Assembly (NCBI GenBank): GCA_020845855.1
Contig: JADLEZ010000447.1
Coordinates: forward strand, 1-41,609
Origin: Burkholderiales bacterium
GTDB lineage: Bacteria; Pseudomonadota; Gammaproteobacteria; Burkholderiales; Casimicrobiaceae
Length of the DNA stretch: 41,609 nucleotides
Direction: 5' to 3'
The notes under the pieces are model-generated. The model did not search any database and was not told where the DNA came from. It was given only the letters and a program-made list of their open reading frames with translations. The position numbers and the translations under genes are program-made. Positions 26,154 to 36,178 of this stretch are shown here, piece after piece (position 1 is the stretch's first letter; each line of letters starts with the position of its first letter).

Positions 26154-26178
26154 AGGGGGCCTCACGGCCCCCTTTCTT
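26154..26178 (+). terminator. Rho-independent terminator
   Basis: AGGGGGCC-TCAC-GGCCCCCT followed by TTCTT; between capsid block and tail block. Confidence 0.8.
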
Positions 26179-26192
26179 CATGAGGACGGCGC

Positions 26193-26768
26193 ATGAGCTC
26201 GGCGGTCAATATCTGCTCCAACGCCCTCCTGATGCTCGGCGCGCAGCCGGTCGCCTCGCTGTCAGAAGCCAATGACCGGGCGCGTCTCGCATCGAACCTC
26301 TGGCCAGACTGCCGCGCCGCGCTTCTGCGCTCGCACTACTGGAATTGCCTGGTCGCTCGTGTGGTGCTGGCGGCCGACACGGTGGCGCCCGCGTTCGACT
26401 ACGCGTTCCAGTATTCGCTCCCCGGTGATTGGCTGCGCACGATCTCGGTGGGCGAGGAGGGCGCGGAACCAGACTACAAGCACGAGGGGCGGAAAGTCCT
26501 CTGCGACGAGTCGCCGCTGCGCCTGCGGTACGTACGCGACGTCACCGAGGGCGGGTGGGATTCGATGCTCGTCTGGGGCGCGACGCTCGCCATGAAGTCC
26601 GCCATGGCCTACGCGATCACCCAGAGCGCGAGCGTGCGCGACAGCGCGCTGCAGGAACTTGCGAGCTACCTGAGGCAGTGCCGCGCGATCGACGGCCAGG
26701 ACGATCCTGCGCAGACGTTCGGGGACTTCCGGCTGCTCGCGAGCCGCTACACCTCGGGCGGCTGGTGA
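26193..26768 (+). CDS. Tail tubular protein A-like (T7 gp11-type adaptor)
   Basis: ICSNALLMLGAQPVASLSEANDRARLASNLWPDCRAALLRSHYWNCL. Confidence 0.8.
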   Translation: MSSAVNICSNALLMLGAQPVASLSEANDRARLASNLWPDCRAALLRSHYWNCLVARVVLAADTVAPAFDYAFQYSLPGDWLRTISVGEEGAEPDYKHEGRKVLCDESPLRLRYVRDVTEGGWDSMLVWGATLAMKSAMAYAITQSASVRDSALQELASYLRQCRAIDGQDDPAQTFGDFRLLASRYTSGGW

Positions 26769-26771
26769 GCG

Positions 26772-28934
26772 ATGCCGCGCGTCACCACGCTGCAGACCAA
26801 CTTCACGGCGGGCGAGCTCTCGCCGCGGCTCTTCGGTCGCACCGACGTCGAGGCGTACCAGAATGGCGCGGCGGCGCTGGAGAACGTCCTGCCGCTGTTG
26901 CACGGCGGTGTCCGTCGACGCGGCGGCTTCCTGCGAATCGAGGCGTCCAAGGACAGCTCGAAGCGCTCGCGGGTGATCCCGTTCGTGTTTTCGACCTCGG
27001 AGGCGTACCTGCTCGAGCTTGGCCATCAGTACCTGCGCTTCTACAAGGACGGCGCGCGGCTTGGCGCACCCTACGAGATTGCGACTCCCTGGACCGAGGC
27101 GCAGCTCGAGCAGGTGGCCTATGTGCAGGGCGCGGACACGATGTTCCTCTGTCATCCCGCGCACCCCACGCGTCGTCTGCGCCGCTACGGCGACACGCAC
27201 TGGTCGCTCGATGCGATCCCATTCGAGATCGAGCCGCACGACGAGATTGGGCACAGCTTCTCGGTCGCGCTGACCCTGTCGGATGCCACGGTCGGCAGCG
27301 CTCGCACTGCGACCGCGGCAGCCGGGATTTTCCTCGCGGGCGACGTGGGCCGCTCGATCACCTACCAGGGCGGGGTGCTGAAGATCACCTCGGTCGGCTC
27401 CTCGACCGTCGCGACCGGTGATGTCTCGGTCGCCTTCCTGGGTACCGCGATCCCGGCTGATCTCTGGACGCTCGAGGGCTCGCCGCAGGATGCGGTCACG
27501 CCCAGCGCGAAGGATCCGATGGAGGCGGCCTGCACACTCACGACAACCTTGGCCTGCTGGCGCGCAAGTGACGTCGGCAAACTCGTGCGCATCAACGGCG
27601 GCCTCGTCAAGATCGACGCCTACGCGAGCGCGACCAGCGTCTCGGGCAAGATCAAACAGGTCCTTTCCGCGACCGTTGCTGCACCCGCGAACTCCTGGAC
27701 GCTCGAGGCATCGGTCTGGTCGGCGGCCAACGGCTACCCTTCCGCCTGCACGCTCTACCAGCAGCGACTGATCCTCGGGGCGTCCCCGGCGTTCCCGCAG
27801 ACGGTCTGGGGCTCCTCCGTGGGCACCTATCTCGACTTCATGCTCGGCAGCTCCGACTCCGACGGCCTCAGCTACACGCTCGCCTCGGACGAGATCAACC
27901 CGATCCGGCACTTCGCGAGCGGTCGGCTGCTCTTCGCGCTGACCTACGGCGCCGAGTTCTCGATCAAAGGGGGCGTCGAGAAGCCGATCACCCCGACCAA
28001 CGTCCAGGTCGACAACCAGACGGGCTACGGTGCTGCAGGCGTGCGGCCGGTGCGCGCGGGAAAGGATGTGGTCTTCGTGCAGCGCTCGGGCCTGAAGGTG
28101 CGCCGGTTGAGCTACGAGGCGTCCGACGAGGACTTCGACGCCGAGGACTTGGCCGTGCTCTCGGAGCACATCACCGGTCCGGGCGTCGTGGATCTCGCTT
28201 GGCAACAGGAGCCGGAGCCCACGCTCTGGTGCCTGCGTGCCGACGGTGTGCTCGCGTCGCTGTCGCTGTCCCAGAAGCAGGGCGTCGCGGCCTGGGCACG
28301 CCAGATGACCGACGGCGTGGTCGAGTCGATCGCGCGCATCCCGGTCGCCGGCGGCGAGCAGCTCTGGGCGATCGTGCGCCGCAGCCTCGGAGGCGCCACG
28401 GTACGCCACATCGAGCGCCTCGACCCCGCGATCGGTACCGACTGCGCGCTGGTGCAGACGGCCGCAGCGCCGGGGCTCTCGACTTGGTCGGGCCTCGCGC
28501 ACCTCGAGGGCGAGGAAGTCGACGTCGTGGCGGACGGGGCGTACATGGGCCGCTTCACAGTCGTCGGCGGATCGATCACCTTACCGCGCCCCGCGCTCAA
28601 GATCGAAGCCGGCCTGCCGTTCACCGCTCGCGTCAAGCTCCTGACGCCCGAGCTGCAGACTGGCCTCGGATCCGCCCAGGGAAACAGCATGCGCACCGGC
28701 GAGCTCACGCTGCGCCTCCTCGAGACCTATGCGGCGAAGGTGAATGGGCAGGAGGTGGCGCTGCGGCAGTTCGGCGCTGATCTGCTCGATGATCCTCCGC
28801 CGGCGTTTACGGGCGTGAAGCGCATCGAGCTGCTCGGCTGGGGCCGCGGAAGTTCCGACATCGAGATCACGAGCGAGGTGCCGCTGCCGTTTCACCTGCT
28901 CGCGGCCGTACGCAAGTTCACGGTCAACGACTGA
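26772..28934 (+). CDS. Tail tubular protein B-like / nozzle protein
   Basis: QTNFTAGELSPRLFGRTDVEAYQNGAAALENVLPLLHGGVRRRGGFLRI; SACTLYQQRLILGASPAFPQTVWGSSVGTYLDF. Confidence 0.85.
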   Translation: MPRVTTLQTNFTAGELSPRLFGRTDVEAYQNGAAALENVLPLLHGGVRRRGGFLRIEASKDSSKRSRVIPFVFSTSEAYLLELGHQYLRFYKDGARLGAPYEIATPWTEAQLEQVAYVQGADTMFLCHPAHPTRRLRRYGDTHWSLDAIPFEIEPHDEIGHSFSVALTLSDATVGSARTATAAAGIFLAGDVGRSITYQGGVLKITSVGSSTVATGDVSVAFLGTAIPADLWTLEGSPQDAVTPSAKDPMEAACTLTTTLACWRASDVGKLVRINGGLVKIDAYASATSVSGKIKQVLSATVAAPANSWTLEASVWSAANGYPSACTLYQQRLILGASPAFPQTVWGSSVGTYLDFMLGSSDSDGLSYTLASDEINPIRHFASGRLLFALTYGAEFSIKGGVEKPITPTNVQVDNQTGYGAAGVRPVRAGKDVVFVQRSGLKVRRLSYEASDEDFDAEDLAVLSEHITGPGVVDLAWQQEPEPTLWCLRADGVLASLSLSQKQGVAAWARQMTDGVVESIARIPVAGGEQLWAIVRRSLGGATVRHIERLDPAIGTDCALVQTAAAPGLSTWSGLAHLEGEEVDVVADGAYMGRFTVVGGSITLPRPALKIEAGLPFTARVKLLTPELQTGLGSAQGNSMRTGELTLRLLETYAAKVNGQEVALRQFGADLLDDPPPAFTGVKRIELLGWGRGSSDIEITSEVPLPFHLLAAVRKFTVND

Positions 28935-29392
28935 TGCACATCCGTCCGGCAAGGTACGACGATATCCCGCGCATCGTCGCGCTCGGCGCGCTGATGGCCG
29001 CGGAGAGCCCGCGCTGGTCGCGCCTCGCGTATAGCCGCGAGAAAGTGCGCGCGCTCGCTTACGAGCTCGTCGGCTCGGCGCAGGGATATCTGTACGTGGC
29101 GGAAGATCAGCACCTCGAGGTCGTCGGCTTCATGGCCGCGATGTGCCAGGAGCACTGGTGCAGCGAGGATCTCGTGATCGCCGAGCTTGCGCTCTACGTG
29201 GAGCCCGCGCGCCGCGGCAGTAGCGCGGCCGCGCGTCTGTTGCAGAGCTTCAAGGTCTGGGCGGTTCGCCGCGGCGCGCGCATGATCCTCGCCGGCTGCT
29301 CGACGGGCATCGGCGACGAACGGGCCGCGCGGCTCTACGAGAAGGTCGGTTTCCGCCGAGCCTCGATCGGCCTGGAGTTGCAGCATGTGTGA
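28934..29392 (+). CDS. GNAT-family N-acetyltransferase
   Basis: IRPARYDDIPRIVALG..., IAELALYVEPARRGSSAAARLLQSFKVWA, ARLYEKVGFRRA. Confidence 0.82.
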   Translation: MHIRPARYDDIPRIVALGALMAAESPRWSRLAYSREKVRALAYELVGSAQGYLYVAEDQHLEVVGFMAAMCQEHWCSEDLVIAELALYVEPARRGSSAAARLLQSFKVWAVRRGARMILAGCSTGIGDERAARLYEKVGFRRASIGLELQHV

Positions 29393-29795
29393 TCCCGTGA
29401 CCCTGTTGGTCGCTTCGACGGCGGTGAAAGCGACCGGCAGCGTGCTCGCCGGCAAAGCGCAGAAGCGCGGCGCCTACGATGAAGCGGCCGGTCTGCAGGA
29501 TGAGGCGCGCGCGCAGGCGAAGGTGATCCGGCGCCAGGCTGCGGAGTCGCGCTCCCGTGCCACCGCGAACTACGCCGCGTCGGGCGTGGACGTTTCCGAA
29601 GGCACGCCCCTCATCATCGAGCGGGTCATCACCGAACGCTCGGAGCAGGACGTCGGCAACACGCTGCTGACCGCCGATCGGCGCGCCGCGGCGCTGCGCA
29701 AGGGTGGCAAGGCCGCCCAGGCCGCGGGCTACATCAGCGCCGCCGGCAGCGCGCTGCAGACCGGCGGCAGCATCGCGCAGGGGGGCTGGAAGTGA
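29385..29795 (+). CDS. Internal virion/ejection protein (T7 gp14-like)
   Basis: 136 aa; VTLLVASTAVKATGSVLAGKAQKRGAYDEAAGLQDEARAQAKVIRRQAAESRSRATANYAASGVDVSEGTPL. Confidence 0.75.
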   Translation: MCDPVTLLVASTAVKATGSVLAGKAQKRGAYDEAAGLQDEARAQAKVIRRQAAESRSRATANYAASGVDVSEGTPLIIERVITERSEQDVGNTLLTADRRAAALRKGGKAAQAAGYISAAGSALQTGGSIAQGGWK

Positions 29796-31936
29796 AGATC
29801 CCGCTCGGAGACTTCGGCAACGTCGTCGGCGAGGGTCGGCGCGGCGCGGATACCTCGGCGATCGGCCGCGCGGTCCAGGGCCTCGGCGATACCGGCCAGG
29901 CGATCGCGGTCGAGATGCAGCGGGAACGTCAGCGCCTCGCTTCCGAGGAGCAGCAGGAGCGGCGCGCGATGGCGCGCGCGCAGGCCGACAACGCAGCGCT
30001 CGACTACGAGCTCGAGGTGAAGCGGCGGGAAGCGGGTGCCGCTGAGGATCTGACCACGGGCGACCTCGACCCCGACCGGGCCGTCCGCCGATTCGACGAC
30101 GAGATCGCGCAGATCCAGGAGCCCGAGATCGAGCATCTCGACCCGATCGCGCGTGAGAGTCTCGGCCGCGCACGCCGCCGCATCGCGGCGGCGGGTCGCA
30201 TGAAAGTCGAGGGCGTCGCGACCGCCGCACGCCGGCGCGCCTACCAGTCGCAGTTCGCCACCGCCCTCGACACGCTCGGTAAGCAGGCGGGTCTGCCGGG
30301 GGCCGACATCGAGGCGATCAACGCCCGCGCGGAGGCCTACCGCGACCTAGGCCGCCAGGCGGGGCTGCCGCCCGATCAGCTCGGCCGGGCCCTCCAGGAC
30401 TTCAAGGACCGCAACTGGCTGAACCACGCTCAGTCCCGGTCGATGGCCGCGAGGAACTCACTCCCGCAGCTCGAGGCGCTCGCCAAGGACCTCACTGCAG
30501 CCGACGGCTACTATGCGAGCCGCCTCGACACCGACCGCCGCAATGCGCTCCTGCGCGGCGTGCAGGCCGACCAGGACCAGCTGCGGATCCGGATCGAGAA
30601 CCAGGCGCTGAGGGTCGAGGCGCGCGCTGAGCGGGCACTGGCGGCCATCGACCGGCAGATCGCCAGCGGCGTGCCGGCGACGCCGCAGATGTGGGCCGCT
30701 TGGCAAGCCCAGGTCGCTGGCTCTCAACTAACGGGCGAGTTCCGGCAGCGCCTGGACGACGAGGCCGAAATCCAGCGGGTGCTGCGCTCGCCGGTCGATC
30801 AGCAGCTGCGCCTGGTCCAGGAGCGCGAGGCCAAGCTGACTCGGGACGGCGGCTCGATCGCTGAGGCCGCGAACGTGGCGCGACTGCGCAGGGCGGTCGA
30901 CGCCTCGGTCCAGAAGCTGCACGAGGCGCCGCTGTCGTTCGCCGAAGAGCGCCTGGGCGTCGAGAACCAGCCGATCGATCTCTCTCGGCTGCTCGAGCCG
31001 GGCGGCGCGAGCCAGGTTGCGGCGCTGCTCGGCGAGCGCGCGGCGACCATCGACTCGCTGCGCAAGCAGTTCGGCGGATCGGTGCCGCTGCGACCGCTGC
31101 TGCCGCAGGAGTCGCAGACCCTCGCCTCGACGCTCGAGAGCGCGAGCCCCGCCCAGGCGTCGCAGTTCTACGCGGCGCTGCGCCACGCGGCGGGCGACGA
31201 CACGGTGTTTCGCGGCGCGATGCAGCAGATCGCGCCGGATTCGCCGATCAAGGCGCTTGCGGGCGTGCTCTCCTCGAAGCAACGCGCCCTCACGCTCGAG
31301 CGCAACTGGATCGCGGACGACGTCGTCGCCTCGAGCCGTGATGTCGCGGTGACGCTCCTGCAGGGCGAGCGCCTGCTCAATCGTAGCGAGGGCGACAAGA
31401 CCGCGGACGGCAAGGCCCAGCCGAAGCTGTTCCTGCCCGAGACGACGACCTTGCAGGCGAGCTTCCAGGCCGAGGTGGGACGGGCGTTCGCCGGCCGACC
31501 CGGCGCCGCCGAACTCGCCTTCCAGGCCGTCCAAGCCTACTACGTCGGCAAGGCCGCGCAGACCGGGCGGCTTGCGAGCAGCAACAGCGACATCGACTTG
31601 GGACTCGTGCGCGAGTCGGTACGCGCCACCCTCGGCACCGTGGTCACCTACAACGGCAACGACGAGGTGATCGCACCCTGGGGCATGGACGCTGGCGAGT
31701 TCGAGGATCGTGTCGAGACCGCCATCCGCATCGAGGCGAAGCGGCGCAATCTCCCGTGGCAGGCCGAGACCCACAGCAGGTCGGTCGGGCTCGTGAACGG
31801 CAGCCGCGACGGCGAGTACACAGTCACGGTCGGTCGCCGGCTGGTGCTCGACGATCAGGGCCAGCCCGTGACGATCAACGTGCACTCCAACGATCCAGGC
31901 GAGCGATCCGGTGCGATTGCGCGAGGCAGCCGATGA
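29792..31936 (+). CDS. Large internal virion/ejection protein
   Basis: 714 aa helical protein in the T7 gp15 position. Confidence 0.75.
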   Translation: MKIPLGDFGNVVGEGRRGADTSAIGRAVQGLGDTGQAIAVEMQRERQRLASEEQQERRAMARAQADNAALDYELEVKRREAGAAEDLTTGDLDPDRAVRRFDDEIAQIQEPEIEHLDPIARESLGRARRRIAAAGRMKVEGVATAARRRAYQSQFATALDTLGKQAGLPGADIEAINARAEAYRDLGRQAGLPPDQLGRALQDFKDRNWLNHAQSRSMAARNSLPQLEALAKDLTAADGYYASRLDTDRRNALLRGVQADQDQLRIRIENQALRVEARAERALAAIDRQIASGVPATPQMWAAWQAQVAGSQLTGEFRQRLDDEAEIQRVLRSPVDQQLRLVQEREAKLTRDGGSIAEAANVARLRRAVDASVQKLHEAPLSFAEERLGVENQPIDLSRLLEPGGASQVAALLGERAATIDSLRKQFGGSVPLRPLLPQESQTLASTLESASPAQASQFYAALRHAAGDDTVFRGAMQQIAPDSPIKALAGVLSSKQRALTLERNWIADDVVASSRDVAVTLLQGERLLNRSEGDKTADGKAQPKLFLPETTTLQASFQAEVGRAFAGRPGAAELAFQAVQAYYVGKAAQTGRLASSNSDIDLGLVRESVRATLGTVVTYNGNDEVIAPWGMDAGEFEDRVETAIRIEAKRRNLPWQAETHSRSVGLVNGSRDGEYTVTVGRRLVLDDQGQPVTINVHSNDPGERSGAIARGSR

Positions 31937-33732
31937 GTGCGGTCTTCGAACTCGACCCGCGCGGCTGGGAGGCGCTGGTTGCCGACGCACAGGCCAATCC
32001 ACTGGATCTCTCCAGGCTGCGCCCAGCCCCCCTCGAGAACGCGGCGAGCGCGATCGGCCAGGGCGTGATGCGCGGTGGCGCGCGCGTTGCGCAGTTCGTC
32101 GGCATGGCTGCCGCAGCGCCTGCGGTGCTCTATGCGAAGGCGGCCGATGCCCCCGAGCTCGTGGACCCCTACTTCCGCAAGCTCGACGAGCTCGTCACCG
32201 ACGCGGTCGACTACTGGACCCCGAGCGCCCAGGAGACCGGCACCATCGGCCGCATCTTCGGCGGGCTCGCCGAGATCGTGCTGCCGCTGATGGCCGGCGG
32301 CGGCAACCCGACGCTGCTGCTGGGCTCGCAGCAGATGGGCATCGCAATGGACCTCGCGCGCCAGGGTGTCGATTCCGACACGGCGGTTGGAGTCGGCGCC
32401 GTGCAGGGCGCAGCGACCGCGGTCGGCTTCCGACTGCCGTATCTCGGCAAGACGCTCGCCTCGCGCATCGGCTCAGGCATCGGCGGCAACCTCGCGACCA
32501 GCATGAGTGCGGCTGCGGTCTCGCGCGAAGTCCTGCGCTCGCAGGGCTTCAACGCGCAGGCGCAGTCGTTCGATCCGCTCGATGTGGAGGCGCGTGCGAT
32601 CGACGTGCTCACCGGCGCTGTGTTCGGCGGTCTTGCGCACCTCGCGACGCCGACGCAGCGCGCCGCGGCCGCCGGCGCGATGAACGCCCGGAACTTCCAG
32701 GCCGATAGCGCACCGGGACGAGCGGCGGACCTCGAGGCGAGCGCCGCGCACCAGAGCGCGCTGGGAACGGCGCTCAAGCAGCTCTCCGACGGCGAGCCGG
32801 TGAACGTGCCGGCGGCCGTGGCCGATGCCAAGTTCGTCGACACGCCCGCGCGCGCGGCGCAGCGGGCGCAGATCGCCGACGCCATCCTCGCGGAGATGCG
32901 CCAGCTCGAAGAGGCCTACGGTGAAGTGTTGGCGCGGCCGCGAGGGCCCGCTGACGACCCACTCGTGCGCATCCAGCCAGAAGACATCGAAGCCGTCGTC
33001 GTTGCGCGGGGCGGCTGGCGAGGAAAAGGCGACGTCGAGGTGAAAGGATCGGGCTGGGGCCTCGCGAAGTTCATCTGGCGCCATGGGGAGGGCAGCGACA
33101 AAGCCCCCGCATACCAGGTGGGGCGCGAGGACGTGCTGGCCTTCCCGAGTGTCATTCGAGAGTTCGAGCCCTCGCGGGCTGCAGCTGCCGACGGGAGCTT
33201 GGGTCGCGAGTGGCGCATATCGCGGCCCGGCGCGGACGGGGCCTCGCGAACGGTCGTCTACGCGGACAACCTCATCGAAGGCCGGTCCGACCGACACCTC
33301 GTGACGGTCTACGTGCAAGAGCCTGGCTTGCCCGGAACCGATGCGGCGCTGTCGCGCGGCATCGACGAGCCCGGAGTCCCGCGCCCGGACTTTGGAGGTC
33401 CAGCGCGGATACCGCCTGCGGACTTTCGATCGTCGCAGCAGGGGTCCGGGCCGCCTGCCGGCTCAGCACCGGCTCAATCCAGTGTACCCGCGGGCGGCGC
33501 CGAGGCAAGAGGGGAAACTGCCGAGTCTGTCGTGGTCCGCGCCGCCCGCGAGGCGGTTGCGGCGCCCGAAGCCACGGTCCCGATCGACCAGTTCGACGCC
33601 GACGGTCGTCCGCAGGTCGAGCGCGCGGCGGACGTGCTGGCGCGGGCCGACGACGCCGTGAAGCGCGCCCAGACCGACGCGCAGGGCTTCCTGGCCGCCG
33701 TCACCTGTTTCCTGAGCCTAGGGGGTCGCTGA
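31933..33732 (+). CDS. Ejection protein with embedded BECR/PBECR-like nuclease domain
   Basis: Hydrophobic/Ala-Gly-rich N-terminus; GSGWGLAKFIWRHGEGSDKAPAYQVGREDVLAFPSVIREFEPS...REWRISRPGADGASRTVVYADN; ATGA overlap. Confidence 0.65.
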   Translation: MSAVFELDPRGWEALVADAQANPLDLSRLRPAPLENAASAIGQGVMRGGARVAQFVGMAAAAPAVLYAKAADAPELVDPYFRKLDELVTDAVDYWTPSAQETGTIGRIFGGLAEIVLPLMAGGGNPTLLLGSQQMGIAMDLARQGVDSDTAVGVGAVQGAATAVGFRLPYLGKTLASRIGSGIGGNLATSMSAAAVSREVLRSQGFNAQAQSFDPLDVEARAIDVLTGAVFGGLAHLATPTQRAAAAGAMNARNFQADSAPGRAADLEASAAHQSALGTALKQLSDGEPVNVPAAVADAKFVDTPARAAQRAQIADAILAEMRQLEEAYGEVLARPRGPADDPLVRIQPEDIEAVVVARGGWRGKGDVEVKGSGWGLAKFIWRHGEGSDKAPAYQVGREDVLAFPSVIREFEPSRAAAADGSLGREWRISRPGADGASRTVVYADNLIEGRSDRHLVTVYVQEPGLPGTDAALSRGIDEPGVPRPDFGGPARIPPADFRSSQQGSGPPAGSAPAQSSVPAGGAEARGETAESVVVRAAREAVAAPEATVPIDQFDADGRPQVERAADVLARADDAVKRAQTDAQGFLAAVTCFLSLGGR

Positions 33733-36176
33733 TGCGCCCGGAATGCGTCGCCGCCGTTGCCCAGGCCATCGGCCGGGAACCGACAGCCGAGGAGGTCTCC
33801 GGGTACGAGGCCGGTATCGAAGCCGCGCTGCGCCAGCTGCGGCGCGAGCAAGGGGCCGACTTCCTGTCGACTCCCGTGGCCGAGCGCCTGCAGGCCGCAG
33901 CGGAGCGGGCCGCGCAGGACCTGCTGGAGCAGGCGAAGCGCGCACGCGAACAGACCGCCCAGCGCATCGTCGCCACCCAGCGTGCGGTGGCGCGCGTGCA
34001 GCAGTTGCACCAGGGCGGCGAGCCCGTGGCGACCGCGCTCGGCCGCTTCCTTGAGCAGGCTGACGTCTATGGCAAGGGCGTCTCGCGGGACTACTTCTCG
34101 CGCCTGGTCGACACCATCCGCGCCGCCGAGCCGCGCTTCTTCGGCCTGCTGCAGGATGCCGCGAGCGTGCGCGACTTCGTGCGCGAGGTGCGCGGCGAGG
34201 CGAGCGGGAATGCCACGGCGGCCAAGGGGGCCAAGGCCTGGCTCGAAACCGTTGAGGCCATGCGCCAGCGCTTCAACCGCGCCGGCGGCGACATCGGTCA
34301 GCTCGACTATGGCTACCTCCCCCAGCCGCATGACATGGCGCGCGTGGCGGCGGCGGGACGCGAGGGCTGGGTCGCCGACGTGCTGCCGCGGCTCGACCAC
34401 GCGCGCTACCTGCGCGCCGATGGCGGGGCGATGAGCCAGGCGGAGCTCGTGCAGTTCCTCGCTCACGCCTACGACACGATCTCGAGCAACGGCGTGAACA
34501 AGCTCGAGCCGGGCCACAGCGGCGGGGTCGGTGCGCGTGTCAACCGCCACGCCGAGAGCCGGCAGATCCACTTCCGCGATGCCGACGCCTACCTCGGCTA
34601 CATGGAGCGCTTCGGCCGTGGCAGCGTGTTCGAGGCGATGCAGGGTCACGTGTCGGTGCTCGCGCGCGACATCGCGCTGGTTGAGCAGATGGGGCCGAAC
34701 CCCGAGCATCTCTTCCGCTACCTCGACGATCTCGCGATCAAGGCGGACGGGCGCCGCCGGCTGATCGGCCCGTTCGCGGTGCGCGCCAAGGACCTCTGGT
34801 CGGTGCTGTCCGGATTCACCAGCCAGACGGCTCACCAGCGCCTCGGCGACATCGCCCAGGGTGTGCGCAACTACACCGTGGCGGCGAAGCTGCAGGGCAC
34901 GCTGCTCTCCTCGATCACGGACATCCCGACGCTCGCGCTGACCGCGCGCTACAACCGCCTGCCCGTGCTGCAGACCTTCGCGAACGTGCTGCGCAGCTTC
35001 GGCGCCGAGACGGGCGAGTACGCCAACCGCGCGGGGCTCGTGGCCGACTCGGTCATCTCCGACATGAATCGCTGGGCCGAGGGCAACCTCGGCCACAACT
35101 GGACCGGCAAGCTGGCGAACACCACAATGCGCGTCTCGCTGATGAACGCCTGGACGGATGCGCTGCGGCGCGGCTTCTCGGTGACGCTGATGGGCGCGCT
35201 CGGCAAGCTCTCCCGCATCGACTGGGACGCGCTGCCCGAGGCCGATCGAGCGCACCTTGCTCGCAAGGGCGTCACGGCTGCGGACTGGAAGCTCTGGCGG
35301 CTCGCGCAGCCGGAAGTTTGGCGCGGCGCACAGATGCTGACGCCCGAGGCGGTGCGCGCGATCCCCGACGCACGGCTCGACGGCGTGGCCGACGTCGCGC
35401 AGGCGAAGGATGCCGCGGTCGCCAAGCTCCTCGGTGTCATCACCGACGAATCCGAGTATGCGGTGGTCAGCCCTGACCTCATGACCCGCGCGGCGCTCAC
35501 CCGCTCGACGCAGAAGGGCGAGGCGCTCGGCGAGATCACACGTTCGGTGGCGCTGTTCAAGTCGTTCCCGCTCGCGATGATTTCGCGCCATCTGCGTCGT
35601 GCCGCGCAGATGCCCGACACCGCGGGCGCGCTCGGTTATGCCGCTTCGCTGATCGCAGGCCTCGCCGCCTTCGGTGCGGCGTCGCTGACGGCCAAGGACA
35701 TCGTGACCGGCAAGGACCCGCGGCCGATGGACTCTGGGAAGTTCTGGGCCGCCGCGCTCGTGCAGGGCGGCGGGCTCGGGATCTACGGTGACATCCTCTA
35801 CACTGGCATGGGCGGGCAGACCCGCGGCGGTCAGGCCAACTGGACGAGCCTCATGGGGCCGGTGTTCGGCACGGGCGCGGACCTGCTCGACGTGACGCTC
35901 GGCAACCTCGGCCAGGGCCTGCAGGGCAAGGACCCGCATGCGGCGGCGGAGCTGCTGCGCTTCTCGCGGCAGAACCTGCCCTTCGTCAACCTCTGGTACG
36001 CTCGCGCCGCGCTCGATCACGCGGTGTTTCACGAGATGCAGGAGGCGCTGAGCCCGGGGTATCTCGCGAAGATGCGCCAGCGCGCGGCGCGCGATTGGGG
36101 TCAGCGGTTCTGGTGGGAGCCGGGCGAGGCACTGCCCTCGCGCGCGCCGGACTTCGAAGCGGCCTTGGGAGAGTAG
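33732..36176 (+). CDS. Large ejection/internal core protein (T7 gp16 position)
   Basis: 814 aa helical protein, start overlaps previous stop (TGATG). Confidence 0.75.
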   Translation: MRPECVAAVAQAIGREPTAEEVSGYEAGIEAALRQLRREQGADFLSTPVAERLQAAAERAAQDLLEQAKRAREQTAQRIVATQRAVARVQQLHQGGEPVATALGRFLEQADVYGKGVSRDYFSRLVDTIRAAEPRFFGLLQDAASVRDFVREVRGEASGNATAAKGAKAWLETVEAMRQRFNRAGGDIGQLDYGYLPQPHDMARVAAAGREGWVADVLPRLDHARYLRADGGAMSQAELVQFLAHAYDTISSNGVNKLEPGHSGGVGARVNRHAESRQIHFRDADAYLGYMERFGRGSVFEAMQGHVSVLARDIALVEQMGPNPEHLFRYLDDLAIKADGRRRLIGPFAVRAKDLWSVLSGFTSQTAHQRLGDIAQGVRNYTVAAKLQGTLLSSITDIPTLALTARYNRLPVLQTFANVLRSFGAETGEYANRAGLVADSVISDMNRWAEGNLGHNWTGKLANTTMRVSLMNAWTDALRRGFSVTLMGALGKLSRIDWDALPEADRAHLARKGVTAADWKLWRLAQPEVWRGAQMLTPEAVRAIPDARLDGVADVAQAKDAAVAKLLGVITDESEYAVVSPDLMTRAALTRSTQKGEALGEITRSVALFKSFPLAMISRHLRRAAQMPDTAGALGYAASLIAGLAAFGAASLTAKDIVTGKDPRPMDSGKFWAAALVQGGGLGIYGDILYTGMGGQTRGGQANWTSLMGPVFGTGADLLDVTLGNLGQGLQGKDPHAAAELLRFSRQNLPFVNLWYARAALDHAVFHEMQEALSPGYLAKMRQRAARDWGQRFWWEPGEALPSRAPDFEAALGE

Positions 36177-36178
36177 GC

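Noticed and set aside
26262-28502. 746-aa minus-strand ORF opposite the tail tubular genes
   Set aside because: Shadow ORF; the plus strand encodes recognisable tail proteins with coupled starts.
33474-36032. 852-aa minus-strand ORF opposite an ejection protein
   Set aside because: Shadow ORF with Arg/Gln/His-rich composition and no recognisable domain.
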